DNA from: Muricea muricata
Taxonomy: Eukaryota > Cnidaria > Anthozoa > Malacalcyonacea > Plexauridae
Direction of reading: 5' to 3'
DNA: 64,000 nt
Assembly (NCBI GenBank): GCA_963855995.1
Contig: OY979717.1
Span: forward strand, 1,671,179 to 1,735,178
The position numbers and the translations under genes are program-made. A model generated the notes under the pieces. It searched no databases. It saw only the letters and a program-made list of their open reading frames with translations, and was not told the origin of the DNA. This document shows positions 1 through 11,045 of the stretch, piece by piece (the first letter of the stretch is position 1; each line of letters begins with the position of its first letter).

Positions 1-15
1 GGCCAGTCTAGCCCC

Positions 16-835
16 ATGGTGAACACTAACCTGTTTACCAATTCTACCACAAACGTTCCTAATCTACCGCAGTCGTTCGATCATGAGCTCGTAACGGGTC
101 CCACTCAGCCTCTGCATGCGAGTGGGATATCGTCCGCGTTTATTCTTGGGCCAGGACGCCCTCCTATTCCACCTAAATTGGTGACGCAGATTCTGGCCAA
201 CAAGTTTATTGAGTTGTCCGAACTGTTGCCCGAAAATTTAGAATCCCCACAATGTGAATCTTCGTCTTTTACGATCGAGAGAGGGGCTATTGTTCCGATC
301 ACCAAAGTCTCGTCTAAGCGTAAGCAGGAGATTTCAGATATTCTGACGTGGGTGGAATGTTTTACAAGCTATATCACGGTAATTTCCGCGTCGTTTCCAT
401 CTCGTGCACGCGATTTATTGTCCTATATGGCGTTGATAATTCGCATGGCGAAGCGCTACACTGGGAACTGCTGGCTAAACTACGATCGTGCATTTCGCCT
501 TGAGGCCGCTGCGTCAAATTTGCGCGATTGGAGCCAACTCAAACCGGATTTATAGTTATCACACGTCAGTTAGCTCTAATGAGACGTACACTCGGTTCGC
601 CGCACAAAGCAGTAATCGTCGCGAGCCACAAGGATCCCAGAGCGCTTCTGAGATCTGTCGTTCATGGAATACCGGTGCATGTACTAGTCCGCGCGAGTTT
701 TGTAGATTTCGACACCGTTGCAACCGACCAGGGTGCGGTGGCCCCCATCGCAGAGTCAACTGTCGCGAGGTGCGTGACAGATCGCCACAACGACCGCAAA
801 ATGAGTTGCGAAGCCGTCGAGCAAGGTCAAAATGA
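16..835 (+). pseudogene. gag-like ORF of a YR-type retrotransposon, frameshifted
   Basis: The first 179 codons (16-555) look like the capsid-like protein that precedes RT in cnidarian DIRS/Ngaro-type elements: a 'GPGRPPIPPKLV' segment near residue 46, then 'DILTWVECF' and 'NYDRAFR'. The reading frame closes with TAG at 553. The protein resumes one frame over (from about 556) and carries a CCCH-type zinc finger (Cys-Cys-Cys-His pattern around 652-722, 'ICRSWNTGAC'), the usual nucleic-acid-binding tail of such proteins. A frame change near 550 therefore splits one protein in two. This could be a decay mutation or a programmed shift; decay is more likely because the downstream RT also has a nonsense codon. 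The 5' end of the element lies outside the window. Confidence 0.7.
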
Positions 836-2468
836 ACAGCCACTTAAAATTTTACCGCGTATTTCTTTGCAATTTTCTGACATTCAAACGATTTCACCTA
901 TAAACTTAACTAATTTCGAATTGCAATTAACATCCCATCCGGATCGCCGCAAGGTTGATTACGTGTTAAATGGTTTACGTTTTGGGTTTCACCTGGGCTT
1001 CCAACCGCATCTATGTAAATTAAAATCAGCTGCGTCTAATTGTCCTTCTGCCAATGAGCATCCGTCCGTGATTGACGAGTATCTCAATAAAGAAGTTAGT
1101 CTTGGTCGAGTTTTTGGGCCTACGCACGCACCACCACTCCAGAATCTTCACGTTAGTCGCTTTGGTGTAATCCCAAAGAAGGGAAATGCATGGCGGCTTA
1201 TACTAGATTTGTCTTTTCCTATTGATCATAGCGTTAACGATGGCATAGATAAAGATGATTTTTCATTTCAATATTGTACGGTAAAACACGCAATCAACTT
1301 GATTATTAAAACCGGTAAAGGGGCGTTGATGGGCAAAGTGGACATCAAAAGTGCCTACCGCATAATCCCAGTTAATCCTAGCGACAGATATTTGTTAGGA
1401 ATGCATTGGAAAGGGAAATATTACGTCGATTTGACATTGCCATTTGGCTTGCGTTCTGCACCGGGAATTTTTAATAGCGTTGCAGATTTGTTTGAATGGA
1501 TGTTGATACACAATTGGAGCGTCGAAGATCTGCTGCATTATCTGGATGATTACTTTACCTTAGGCGCAGCCGGCACTGATCTTTGCGCTAAGCGTCTCAC
1601 TGCTATTCACCAGGCTGCTCGGCTGGTGGGAATTCCTTTATCCCCCGAGAAATGCGAAGGTCCAACTACCCGCATGGTCTTCCTTGGAATCGAACTAGAC
1701 TCGATTGAGATGTCAGCACGACTCCCGGCAGATAAGCTTGCGGACCTGATAGCCCTGCTACGCGAATGGGGTAACAAAAAATCATGTAGGCCTAAGGAAC
1801 TTCAATCTCTTTTGGGCAAATTAAATCACGCATGCGCAGTAATACCGTGCGGTCGAACTTTCACTCGTCGTCTCATTGACTTATTGCGCGGTTCCCCGCG
1901 TCCTAGACCATTCTTAAGACTTAACAAACAGTGCCAACTGGATATTGCTTGGTGGCAAGAATTTCTACCGTCATGGGATGGAGCATATTTCATTGAGTTG
2001 CCGGACTGGGTTCCACCCCCAGATTTTTCATTGTCTTCAGACGCTTCGGGTAGGTATGGGTTTGGAGTCTACTATGATGGAGAATGGTTTAACGGTTCCT
2101 GGCTACCAGCGCAGCAGCCCTTGTGCATTGCCTACAAGGAACTGTTTCCTATCGTCCTCGCGTGTCATGTTTGCTGGGCACGCAAACGCGTTGAATTTCA
2201 CTGTGACAACACAGCGGTAGTTTCGGTCATTATGTCGAGCACTTCGAAGGACGAACAGTTAATGCATCTTTTGAGGGCATTATATTTGGTCAGCACTCGT
2301 TACAATTTCAAGGTCACGGCGAAGCACGTTCCGGGAAAATCCAATTGTCTGGCCGATGCCTTATAACGATTTCAAATGTCGCAGTTTTTCCAGTTGGCAC
2401 CTCAAGCTAAAACCAAGCCTGTGTCGGTACCGCCCGAGGTATTGACTCGTTTGATCTCACAGCTGTGA
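801..2468 (+). pseudogene. Reverse transcriptase-RNase H of a DIRS/Ngaro-like retrotransposon, nonsense mutated
   Basis: The frame is open from 528, but family resemblance starts near the ATG at 801. RT motifs in order: motif A 'VDIKSAYR' (Asp at 1341), motif B 'LPFGLRSAPGIF' near 1438-1473, and the catalytic box YLDD at 1539-1550. RNase H follows: first Asp at 2040 ('SSDASG'), Glu in 'AYKELFP', Asp in 'FHCDNTA', then 'NCLADAL'. Relatives continue Leu-Ser-Arg here, but the Ser position is TAA at 2364. The same frame then stays open for another 33 codons to TGA at 2466. A single nonsense change thus ends an otherwise well-preserved polymerase. The tyrosine recombinase expected in this group is not visible downstream. 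The gag-like ORF sits directly upstream in different frames. Confidence 0.85.
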
Positions 2469-2555
2469 GCCTGTGGTTGAACTCGATACCACTCTGAGTG
2501 CGCTGAATGTACGTGTGTATATAGGATTTGTTGTTATTATTACCTTTATCACGGT

Positions 2556-2706
2556 CAGTAGCGAAGCCAGCCCGACAATTTGGTCATGCTATGCAAATTT
2601 AAATCATTATCATTATTCATTTCTTTAGAAATAGATCCTTTTGTGGTCTATAAACACTGGAAAATTTGCATTTGCATGACCAAACGACAGGCTGGCTTCG
2701 CCACTG
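2556..2706. mobile_element. hAT-type MITE with exact 8-bp target duplication
   Basis: Inverted arms of about 45 bp begin CAGTAGCGAAGCC and end GGCTTCGCCACTG. The 8 bp ATCACGGT flank both sides exactly (2548-2555 and 2707-2714), the target-duplication length of hAT transposases. The interior is AT-rich and non-coding. A degraded relative without clean arms lies at about 10240-10335, sharing the 'ttcatttctttagaaat' core. Confidence 0.85.
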
Positions 2707-2840
2707 ATCACGGTTATTTTATAAGCTCAAGTTAAATTTTCTGTTGAAGGGGTTGGTAAAAAAAAAGAAAAAAAAAGTCTATAGAGTGCTCTCTGACAAT
2801 AACTATGTAACAATTTCAACATGGGGGGAGCAATGGTGTT

Positions 2841-3180
2841 TAAGCACCACAGTCAACACAGCCTAACTAAGCAACACAGCCTACCTGAGTGTGACCTCGG
2901 GTAACTAAGCAACACAGTCAATATAACCTACCTGGGTGTGACCTCGGGTAACTAAGCAACACAGTCAATACAGCCTACCTGGGTGTGACCTCGGGTAACT
3001 AAGCAACACAATCAATACAGCCTACCTGGGCGTGACCTCGGGTAACTAAGCAGCACAATCAATACAGCTTACCTGGGCGTGACCTCGGGTAACTAAGCAA
3101 CACAATCAATACAGCCTACCTGGGTGTGACCTCGGGTAACTACGCTAATTCCTGGGTGCGACCACAGGTAATTAAGCAGT
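2841..3180. repeat. 47-bp minisatellite array
   Basis: About six head-to-tail copies of a 47-bp unit containing TAACTAAGCAACACA and TACCTGGGTGTGACCTCGGG. Outer copies are shorter or diverged. Copies differ by a few substitutions. There are no spacers, so this is a satellite-type array. Confidence 0.9.
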
Positions 3181-4128
3181 ATAATTAGTTGCGCATGGGT
3201 CAAGCCAGCAGGTCGTAGTTGGTTGGGTGCAAGGGAGGTGAAAAAAAATTTTAAAAAAAATTAAAGAAGAAGATTACTTGGATGGGTGATATCCTGGTGA
3301 GGTGGATATCACTTTGGGTGGTCAGGTCAATACTTGGAAGCTTGACCTGAATCCAAGTAATGGTAAGTGTCTGGCGTACAATCTGCAGACCTCCCACCCA
3401 TGCACCTAACCATCCACACGGGTAAGTTATATGTTACTGAAGGTGTTAAGAATAGTTGTCGACTGAAATATGCTTCGAAGGAAATGCCTTATTAATTGGA
3501 TTGTGTTGAAAGTGCATGGGTACGTCAAGCAATTTTTGCACGCATTTGTTTTGATTTCGCGCGACATTTTAACGCTTGCAAGGCATTGCATGCATTATAT
3601 TTTTATATCTGTAGTTTGCAGATGCACAAGGGTTTCTTTTACTCGTTTAATTCTGTAATCCTAACTAAATACAAGTGAGATTTGAAAGGGTTTAAGAACC
3701 TCGTACCGGACCTTATTCAGGCCATTGGCGGAACTCAACCTAATCAAACTTCACGTTTGGTTAAATGGCACGGTTATATTGCTGGCTAATTTACAGTCTT
3801 GCCAAAACGTACTTTCCAATCATTTTTTTAACGCGTGTATTTTATCTTCAGTCTTACAATAATTCTTTTTTCTTAGCAATTTTGAAAAGTAATTGTGCAT
3901 AACATATATATATATGCATGAATGTAAAACAAGCAATTCAGCCTGCCATTTTTAGCTAGCCTATACACTTTTAAATATCTAAATACTATTTTTACATGTT
4001 GTTTGTTTGTAAATTAAATAGGAAATAAACAATTGTTAAAATGGTTGGAAAACAAGTGCACAAGCAGCATATAATTTACTTACCCATAGCTGCATTGATT
4101 ACACTGAAAAAATAGGTTTTTTCCCCTT
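3181..4128. other. No gene seen; AT-rich DNA
   Basis: Short ORFs only, none resembling a protein family. A small hairpin lies at about 3286-3313 (GTGATATCC / GGATATCAC), and a short AT run lies near 3905. Confidence 0.5.
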
Positions 4129-4685
4129 TAATATCATTTTTTTAGTTTACTCGATTCTGATTGGTTAAAAAGTGTGCCGATTAATCCTTAATCGGCACAT
4201 TGTGCCGATTAAAAATTAATCGGCACGGAAACGAGCTATACGTCATGTAGTAAAATGTTTTTGTGATAAAATTTGTCAACATTTTTGTATTTTTATTTTA
4301 AAATATTCAAAAAATCAGCAGTTTTTTTGGCAAAAATGTTCGCAAAGTGGTTAAAAAACTTTCGATGGATGAATACTCGTGTTAGAAAAGGTTTCTTTGA
4401 AGAGAAAATGGCAAACCTGAAAGTATTTATTGCGAAAGTTTGTGAAACATATCGTCGACAGCACTTCATTCACGAAAACAGTTAAGTTCAGCATTGAAAT
4501 ATGTAGTAAAATGATATTAATAGGAAATTACACTTGTTCTCGAAGTATTAATGAAAAATCTCACTTGTGTTTGGCGAAATATTTGTAATACCGCTCGTGC
4601 TACGCACTCGCGGTATTATAAACATTTCGCCAAACACGCGTGCGATTTTTCATTAATACTTCTCGAACCGTGTAATTTCCTATAC
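4129..4685. repeat. 557-bp direct repeat, copy 1, with two hairpin zones
   Basis: Identical over 557 bp, without any mismatch or gap that I could find, to 6019-6575 (offset 1,890). The left part holds two successive palindromes (4173-4197 and 4202-4226), each GTGCCGATTA ... TAATCGGCAC. The right part is a long foldback (4521-4682) whose arms start TAGGAAATTACAC. Between them is a 70-codon open frame (4273-4485) that I do not recognise. It is not evidence of a gene by itself, because identical copies preserve any frame. Confidence 0.9.
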
Positions 4686-6018
4686 AAACTAAAATCCCTA
4701 AACTAATTAGACTAAGTTGTTGTGCACTAAAGTTACTCAACCCTTCTAACATATTGTTTATTTCAATGTAACTGTGCATCTTTAGTATGAAATTGTTTAC
4801 CAATAGTATTTTTGTCCTACCCAACCTACTCCATGAAACTATTGTCATGATTTATGGTTATGGTAGGGTCCACCCATGACAAATTGCTAGAATCATTACG
4901 AGAATAACCAGCTGACTACTTGGCTAAATGTGTAAAGTGGGATTGGTGTTGACAGTTTCATAACTAAAAACACAAAGTTTCCTAAAAAAAAAGTTAGAAG
5001 AAAGTTAAAGAAATCTAGGGGTGTGTGCAAATACCACAGAATTACCAAACCATTTTCTGTTACATAAAATTTTATTTAGTTGTTGAATATTTTGACCAAC
5101 TCCAGTAAAAAATAAAAATCTAAAGTCACACCTATCTTTTTACTCATGTCGATTTATATGTTTTGTGGTTTAGATATAATCCAGGTAACTGCACACAACC
5201 CTAACTTATCTACTTTATACTTAACTAGTACAAGATTAGAGTCTATTTGGGGCCCCCTAAAGACAGAACTTGGAGAAAGATTAATAAAGAATAAGAATCT
5301 GGAAAAAGAACAGAGCAAAAGAATCTGAAAAAAACAATGGCAAAAGAATGAGAAACATTATGGCAGATAAGAATTCATAAATTGTTGAAATTTTAGAGTT
5401 TGTTTTGTATCTTAATTACAGTTGCTGAAATTAAGTCACTGAAAAAATAGTAATATTTTATCACTGTATCTGACGAATTTCATGAACATCTGATAGCTTA
5501 AAATAAAGTTGACTCTGTATTCAACTAATCTAGTATGTATATATTTAATGATCCAGCTTGCATTTAGCAAAAATACTAATCATAATTGTTGCTTTTGCAT
5601 CAGCAAAGCTGGTAATATATTATTATTAACCATTAATACTATTATATTAATGGTTCTGCTTTAAGCAGGTAATATGTACTGTTTTTAATGATCTATATGC
5701 GTCTGCATTAATTTAGCAGAGTATTACTATTATTACCAATTGATTATTGTATGATGGTTCTGCATTAGCAGATGCAATATACTATTATTATATGACATTT
5801 CTGCATTAGTAAAGGTATTGAATGTTTACTTATATGATATTGTGTATTAGCAGGTGTAATATTTGTACTGTTATTATATGTTTCTGCATTAATTAACAGA
5901 AGCAATATGTACTGTTATTATATGATGTTTTTCCCAGGTACATATACATTTAACACACTGCACCATGCTTGTACAGTATGTTTACTAAGCATGCTTGTAC
6001 AGTATGTTTACTTATGTC
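4686..6018. other. 1,333-bp spacer between identical repeats, including a degenerate minisatellite
   Basis: AT-rich, with no recognisable coding region. About 5560-5935 is a diverged tandem array built on units such as 'ttctgcattagcaggtgtaata' plus runs of ATT. If the flanking repeats are terminal repeats of one element, this is its non-coding interior. Confidence 0.5.
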
Positions 6019-6575
6019 TAATATCATTTTTTTAGTTTACTCGATTCTGATTGGTTAAAAAGTGTGCCGATTAATCCTTAATCGGCACATTGTGCCGATT
6101 AAAAATTAATCGGCACGGAAACGAGCTATACGTCATGTAGTAAAATGTTTTTGTGATAAAATTTGTCAACATTTTTGTATTTTTATTTTAAAATATTCAA
6201 AAAATCAGCAGTTTTTTTGGCAAAAATGTTCGCAAAGTGGTTAAAAAACTTTCGATGGATGAATACTCGTGTTAGAAAAGGTTTCTTTGAAGAGAAAATG
6301 GCAAACCTGAAAGTATTTATTGCGAAAGTTTGTGAAACATATCGTCGACAGCACTTCATTCACGAAAACAGTTAAGTTCAGCATTGAAATATGTAGTAAA
6401 ATGATATTAATAGGAAATTACACTTGTTCTCGAAGTATTAATGAAAAATCTCACTTGTGTTTGGCGAAATATTTGTAATACCGCTCGTGCTACGCACTCG
6501 CGGTATTATAAACATTTCGCCAAACACGCGTGCGATTTTTCATTAATACTTCTCGAACCGTGTAATTTCCTATAC
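6019..6575. repeat. 557-bp direct repeat, copy 2
   Basis: Perfect duplicate of 4129-4685. TAATA precedes the shared TCATTT start, and TAATA also follows the CCTATAC end, which would fit a 5-bp target duplication for this copy. Copy 1 has TAATA only on its left. Confidence 0.9.
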
Positions 6576-6654
6576 TAATAGTGGATCAAAAAAGGCAGTA
6601 GTTAACTCTGGGAAACATGTGGCAAAATTGCAGCTTAGTTTGGTCATTTGTTTC

Positions 6655-7262
6655 TCAGAACAAACATGTACTAGCAAGGTCATGAGGCTTGATGCCATTC
6701 TGGCTGTGGAGTTGTTGAGGAGGTGGACGAGAAATTGCATGTAAATCTGGAAAAACTTTAAAAATTATAGTACACATATTGTTAGTCTGGGAGGTTTTGA
6801 GATCTTTAGGCCTTCTGGTGGAGTGGATAGTTGTATAATCATCTATCATCAACAGTAATAATTTTCTATTTTCAATAGCATCAATTAAGACACAAGTGAC
6901 AGTGCTGGTGTTTGAATTTGCATAATTATACAAAGCTCTATCAACTGTCATGCTGCAACTGCTGGTACCAATTTGCCGCTGAGTATTTATACCAACATTG
7001 GTACAAAGGGAAAATCGTAAAAGAATACCATTATCAACCTGAAAAAATGAACATCTCTGGGACAAACCAAAGCAAAGTTGAAGGTTTATTGCCACAGCTT
7101 GCTTCTCATTTAACTTTTTCCTGGCTCTTGTATGACGAGAACTAGTCATGCAGGCAAAAATTTAAACAAGGCCTGCAGACGCAATTTTCGCTTGAACTTG
7201 CATTAACAAATCCTGAATTCGAGGATTTCTTTCCACAAATACGGCAACCAAATTTTGACCTC
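6655..7262 (-). pseudogene. Conserved transposon-associated protein fragment, family not identified
   Basis: A 164-codon minus-strand frame (7149-6655) has a coherent protein-like composition: 'LQLCFGLSQRCSFFQ', then 'INTQRQIGTSS', then 'LLLMIDDYTTIHSTRRP' and 'MCTIIFKVFPDLHAI'. I recall this pattern from repetitive cnidarian ORFs but cannot name the superfamily. Upstream, an interrupted frame encodes a small Cys cluster (CxxC ... CxxC, about 7160-7255, 'CRICGKKSS' and 'CVCRPCLNFC'), which looks like an N-terminal zinc ribbon separated from the rest by a stop. I infer a decayed transposon protein. Confidence 0.5.
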
Positions 7263-7798
7263 ATACTGATACAGTAATAGTCCTTAAAAAGACTGTTTAT
7301 AAATCCATAAACTCTGACCAGACGAGGTAAAATAACTTTGAAATAGAACGAGAATCGAACGAGAACCTTGAACTTTCAAAAAGTTTAACAAAATTCCCGC
7401 CTAAAGATTTTTCAATCGAATCTTGAGGGTAGTCAAGACAAATATGGTGTCAAAAAGGTAACAAACGCAAAAAATCCTATTGGCCGCTTGTTTAAAGCAC
7501 AATGATACATTACCGTATAATATGGCACAGGACGAAGAAAAATACAATTACGTGTGATCGCCAATATTCGGGACAAATCGACCAAAAACACGATACACAA
7601 ATGCCTCCATTGATAGGTTATAGTTATTTTTGTTATAAACTGTATTACAACGATATTTTTATCGATATTTTGAAGTAATTCGAAAGTGACACACGGAATA
7701 CATTCCTCTTCGACCTGCAGCCATATTGCGATTTCCATAGTAACAGTGCAATTACGTAATGTGAAAAATCAACCAATCAGACAAAAGTTGCCTTTGTT
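7263..7798. other. No gene seen
   Basis: A 101-codon minus-strand frame (7433-7738) has no motif I recognise and is probably chance. Confidence 0.4.
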
Positions 7799-9243
7799 TA
7801 CATGAAGTACCTCCATAGGTTGTTGTCATAGCAACACGGCAATTGTTATTCTCTCATTCTTTCTGTATATTTTTTCAAAATGACAAAATATTGAGTTTTT
7901 AATCCTTGTTTTATTGACAATTTTTTTAAATGGCACAACATTTGTCATCGGTATGTTATTACGCCTAATGTAAGCTTAAAAATTTGGTATAAAATACGAC
8001 CTATTAAATATTAATTACATTAATAATAAGAAGACAGTCTTGCATTTACAAAACATAAACTTACTCTGGAATTTAAACAGTGAATAGACTGGATGAGTAC
8101 GGCTACGCCGGCCTTTATAAAGCATTAAAACACAAGTATAAATATGCATTATCAACAAACTTGCCTTGTGTTTCACGCCATAGTCAATTGTTGGCGCTTC
8201 TCTGTATTTTCCCCGAATTAATCTCTCTTCAATCTTCTTCGGCAGTCTCCTCAAGCCTTTGTCGTCGTCTACACTCGTTTCGCCTTGCTAAACGTTCTGC
8301 TTCCTCGTTTTTCTTTCGCCGCTTGCTTGACTCCATATTTGTTGACCTGATAAATGCTTTTTATTTAATTTTTACAACAATAAATTGTTGTTAAAGTTCC
8401 CAAAACTTTTTGCGAAAATACAAAATATTTTATAATATAGCAATGATATAGCATTTGTAAATTCTGAACGCTGATTGGCTAAGAGCCGTGTTGATATAAC
8501 TCTATGTCAACACGGAAAATTTCCCGCCACTCTTCTGTTAAAGTTCTTTGTGCTATATTATAAAAAAAATATAAAACATTTTTTTCCGTATTGATATACA
8601 GTTATATCAACACTCGTGAAAATTGGAGAACTCGAAATTGTGTGAAAACACTCCGCCCTGCGGGCGTCGTGTTTCCACAAAATTTCTCGTTTTTCCAATT
8701 TCCACTCGTGTTGATATAACTGTATATCAACACGGAAAATGTTTTATGTTTCTTAAATATTGCAGAAAGCTAACTAAAGTTAAATATTTGTTGACAGTTG
8801 AATAACTTGAATTCGTGATTAATCAATCAACAATAAATTTTAAATCTGGCCAATCAGTGTTAGGCATTCATGATAGTCCGCCATATTGTTGAGATCAGTG
8901 AGGATGACGTCATGACATACCATTTTTACCATTGACATAAATACATCTGGACTGCCTGCTCGCAATATTTTCGCTTGAATGTTGCGTTATCAGTTCAAAA
9001 TCACGAAGGCTGACGAATACTGACGAAAAATGACGAATATGAGAGTGATTGAACATCGCTGGCTCTTAAATAATACAAAAAATACTGGTCAGCAGTCAAC
9101 TTCATGAGCAAACACTCTCATATTTCGGCCATCTTTGTCAACGCTTTTCAAAACCGAGCTGGCAGTCCAGATGTGTATATGTCAATGATTTTTACTACCT
9201 AACTACCACGAGCAACGACTTTGAACTCCGCTAATACGAAATT
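7799..9243. repeat. Repeat X, copy 1 (inverted relative to 48348-49619)
   Basis: The reverse complement of this segment matches 48348-49619 along most of its length. The outer limits are near 'ttacatgaagtac' (7799) and 'gctaatacgaaattag' (9243). The copies diverge around 8400-8760, where this copy holds a palindromic insert ('gtgttgatataac' and its complement recur). A minus-strand micro-ORF (8336-8229, 35 codons, 'MESSKRRKKNEEAERLARR') is Arg/Lys/Glu-rich and resembles the charged N-termini of some transposon proteins. The two copies suggest a dispersed, probably non-autonomous element. Confidence 0.7.
8229..8336 (-). other. 35-codon Arg/Lys/Glu-rich micro-ORF inside repeat X
   Basis: ATG at 8336, stop at 8229. 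The composition is a charged coiled-coil type. The other copy of repeat X keeps the surrounding DNA but not a clean frame. Coding status is uncertain. Confidence 0.25.
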
Positions 9244-10618
9244 AGTGACATTATACTGCAGTATATCTTTATATAATACTTTTATATCTTCGTTCTTCCA
9301 TATATCATTAAACTCCCTGTTACTCTGAACAAGGCAAGTCACCTGATCAAGCATTATATGGCATTAATTTGATTAGCCATAAATTTACTATGTCTAAGAG
9401 CAATATCCTGTATCATGTCAATGGTCACGCGTATACCATGTTCACAATCATGTCTTCCTGTGTATGTTGTTAATTTATTTAAACAAGACACGAGTTGTCT
9501 GAAGTACATTGGGGGAGCTTCGTCCGGCCACATTCTTAATTTTTTTATTGTAGAGTGTAGGAAGTTCAAACTACAATATATACAATGGTCCATCTGTCAT
9601 CTGTGAAATATTAGTTAGTTTGCTCTTAGAAATGAAAAACTCTGCTCGGAGGTATTGAAGCAAATTATGTTGTGCGTCAGCATTTGAAATCTTGAAAACA
9701 TTTATACCTACAAAAAATATTTTGTGTTTTATCATCCAAATTTAATTTTGACCCAGTTTTATAAAGACATAGCCCATAAAAAGTCACAAAGCATGCATCA
9801 GGATCCCCAATTTGGTTTCCAGACTCTTTCTTCGAAAGTTGGCTCCAATTCCAAAACAGCGAACGTTTGGTTCGTTAAAACGTGACAGAATACAATTTCT
9901 GACCAAAACTTTAAGAATTCTAAAACGCTCAGAATTCTAAACAAACCTTTGGCCTAATAGGATCGGATAGGATCGCGTTTATAATTCCCTCTCAACGCTT
10001 AGTCAATTCTAAATTGTTTAGTAGTGTCCAGTTACTAAATCTCTTCTAAGCCGAATATACAATGATAAATAATAACTACTGTGTTATTCCCCATTTATTA
10101 ATGTTTTTTAAAGTCGTTGACCATCTAGTGTGCTGAAAAACCTTGTCCACTGTTAAATGATGAACAAAAATACGTATTAAAATCCTGCGATTACACCTTA
10201 TAACAGAATTTCGTGGATATGGAATTTTGTGTTATGCAAATGCTACCTGATCATTCTTCATTTCTTTAGAAATTGATCGTTTCCGTGGCTATAAAGACGG
10301 GAATACTTGCTTAATAAATCCCAGTCTGGCTTCATTTCTTGTTACAGATAAACTGTCTTGTTACGAAAGTCATTACAATTTTTAGGTATTAGCAGTTTTT
10401 GCCACTAGTATGGTATACTTGTACAGAGACTACTGAGTGGGGAAAGCGGTATATTAATTTCCTTTTTTTACCATTTAAATATCCTTGCAAACCGGCGTAT
10501 AAGTCGGGAAGGGGGGCTCTTTCAGTCTCCCCTGCCCACGTTTTTGAGACTGGTGGTATTAGAGCAAATATTGATGAATGGTATAGTTGCAAGACAACCT
10601 CGTCCCCAGGGTCATCTT
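9244..10618. other. No gene seen; degraded MITE at about 10240-10335
   Basis: Short frames only. About 10240-10335 resembles the interior and right arm of the hAT MITE at 2556-2706. Confidence 0.4.
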
Positions 10619-11045
10619 TGTGGGCGCAGTGAGAAAATAGATAACCCTGGTAAAGGCTGTAAAAATCTCCATAATTCTTGGAGATTTTCGAGCATGCGCC
10701 GTCAGTGAATAATGTGGCGCTGACTCAAGTTACCACTGGCACAGAGCATTGGCATGCAAATTTTCACAATGTATACATAAATTTACACTCACATAAAAAC
10801 AATATTTAAAAGAATCTTTTTTATGATGTGATACTTAACATTAAAACAACTCAAACCAACCACAAGTTGTATATAAAAGCCCAACCTAATAAATGTGCAG
10901 AAAACTGGAAGTAATATTATGCTGTCATTTCGTTAAACCAATCACATTTACTGCCATAAACCCTGACTGGTCGAATGTGTTAACCAATGAACAAGGAGAT
11001 TAGGACAGCCTTTACCAGGGTCATCTATTTCCTCACCGCGCCACA
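10619..11045. mobile_element. MITE with about 42-bp inverted ends
   Basis: The left arm starts TGTGGGCGCAGTGAG (10619-10660). The right arm is its imperfect complement ending CTCACCGCGCCACA (11004-11045). Both arms contain CCCTGGTAAAGGCTGT or its complement. The interior is non-coding. I see no clear target duplication. Confidence 0.7.

Noticed and set aside
2841-3180. CRISPR-like array
   Set aside because: 47-bp units are head-to-tail with no unique spacers, and the context is eukaryotic.
4273-4485. Gene encoding a 70-residue protein, identical at 6163-6375
   Set aside because: The two copies lie in identical 557-bp repeats, so frame conservation carries no weight, and no family resemblance is seen.
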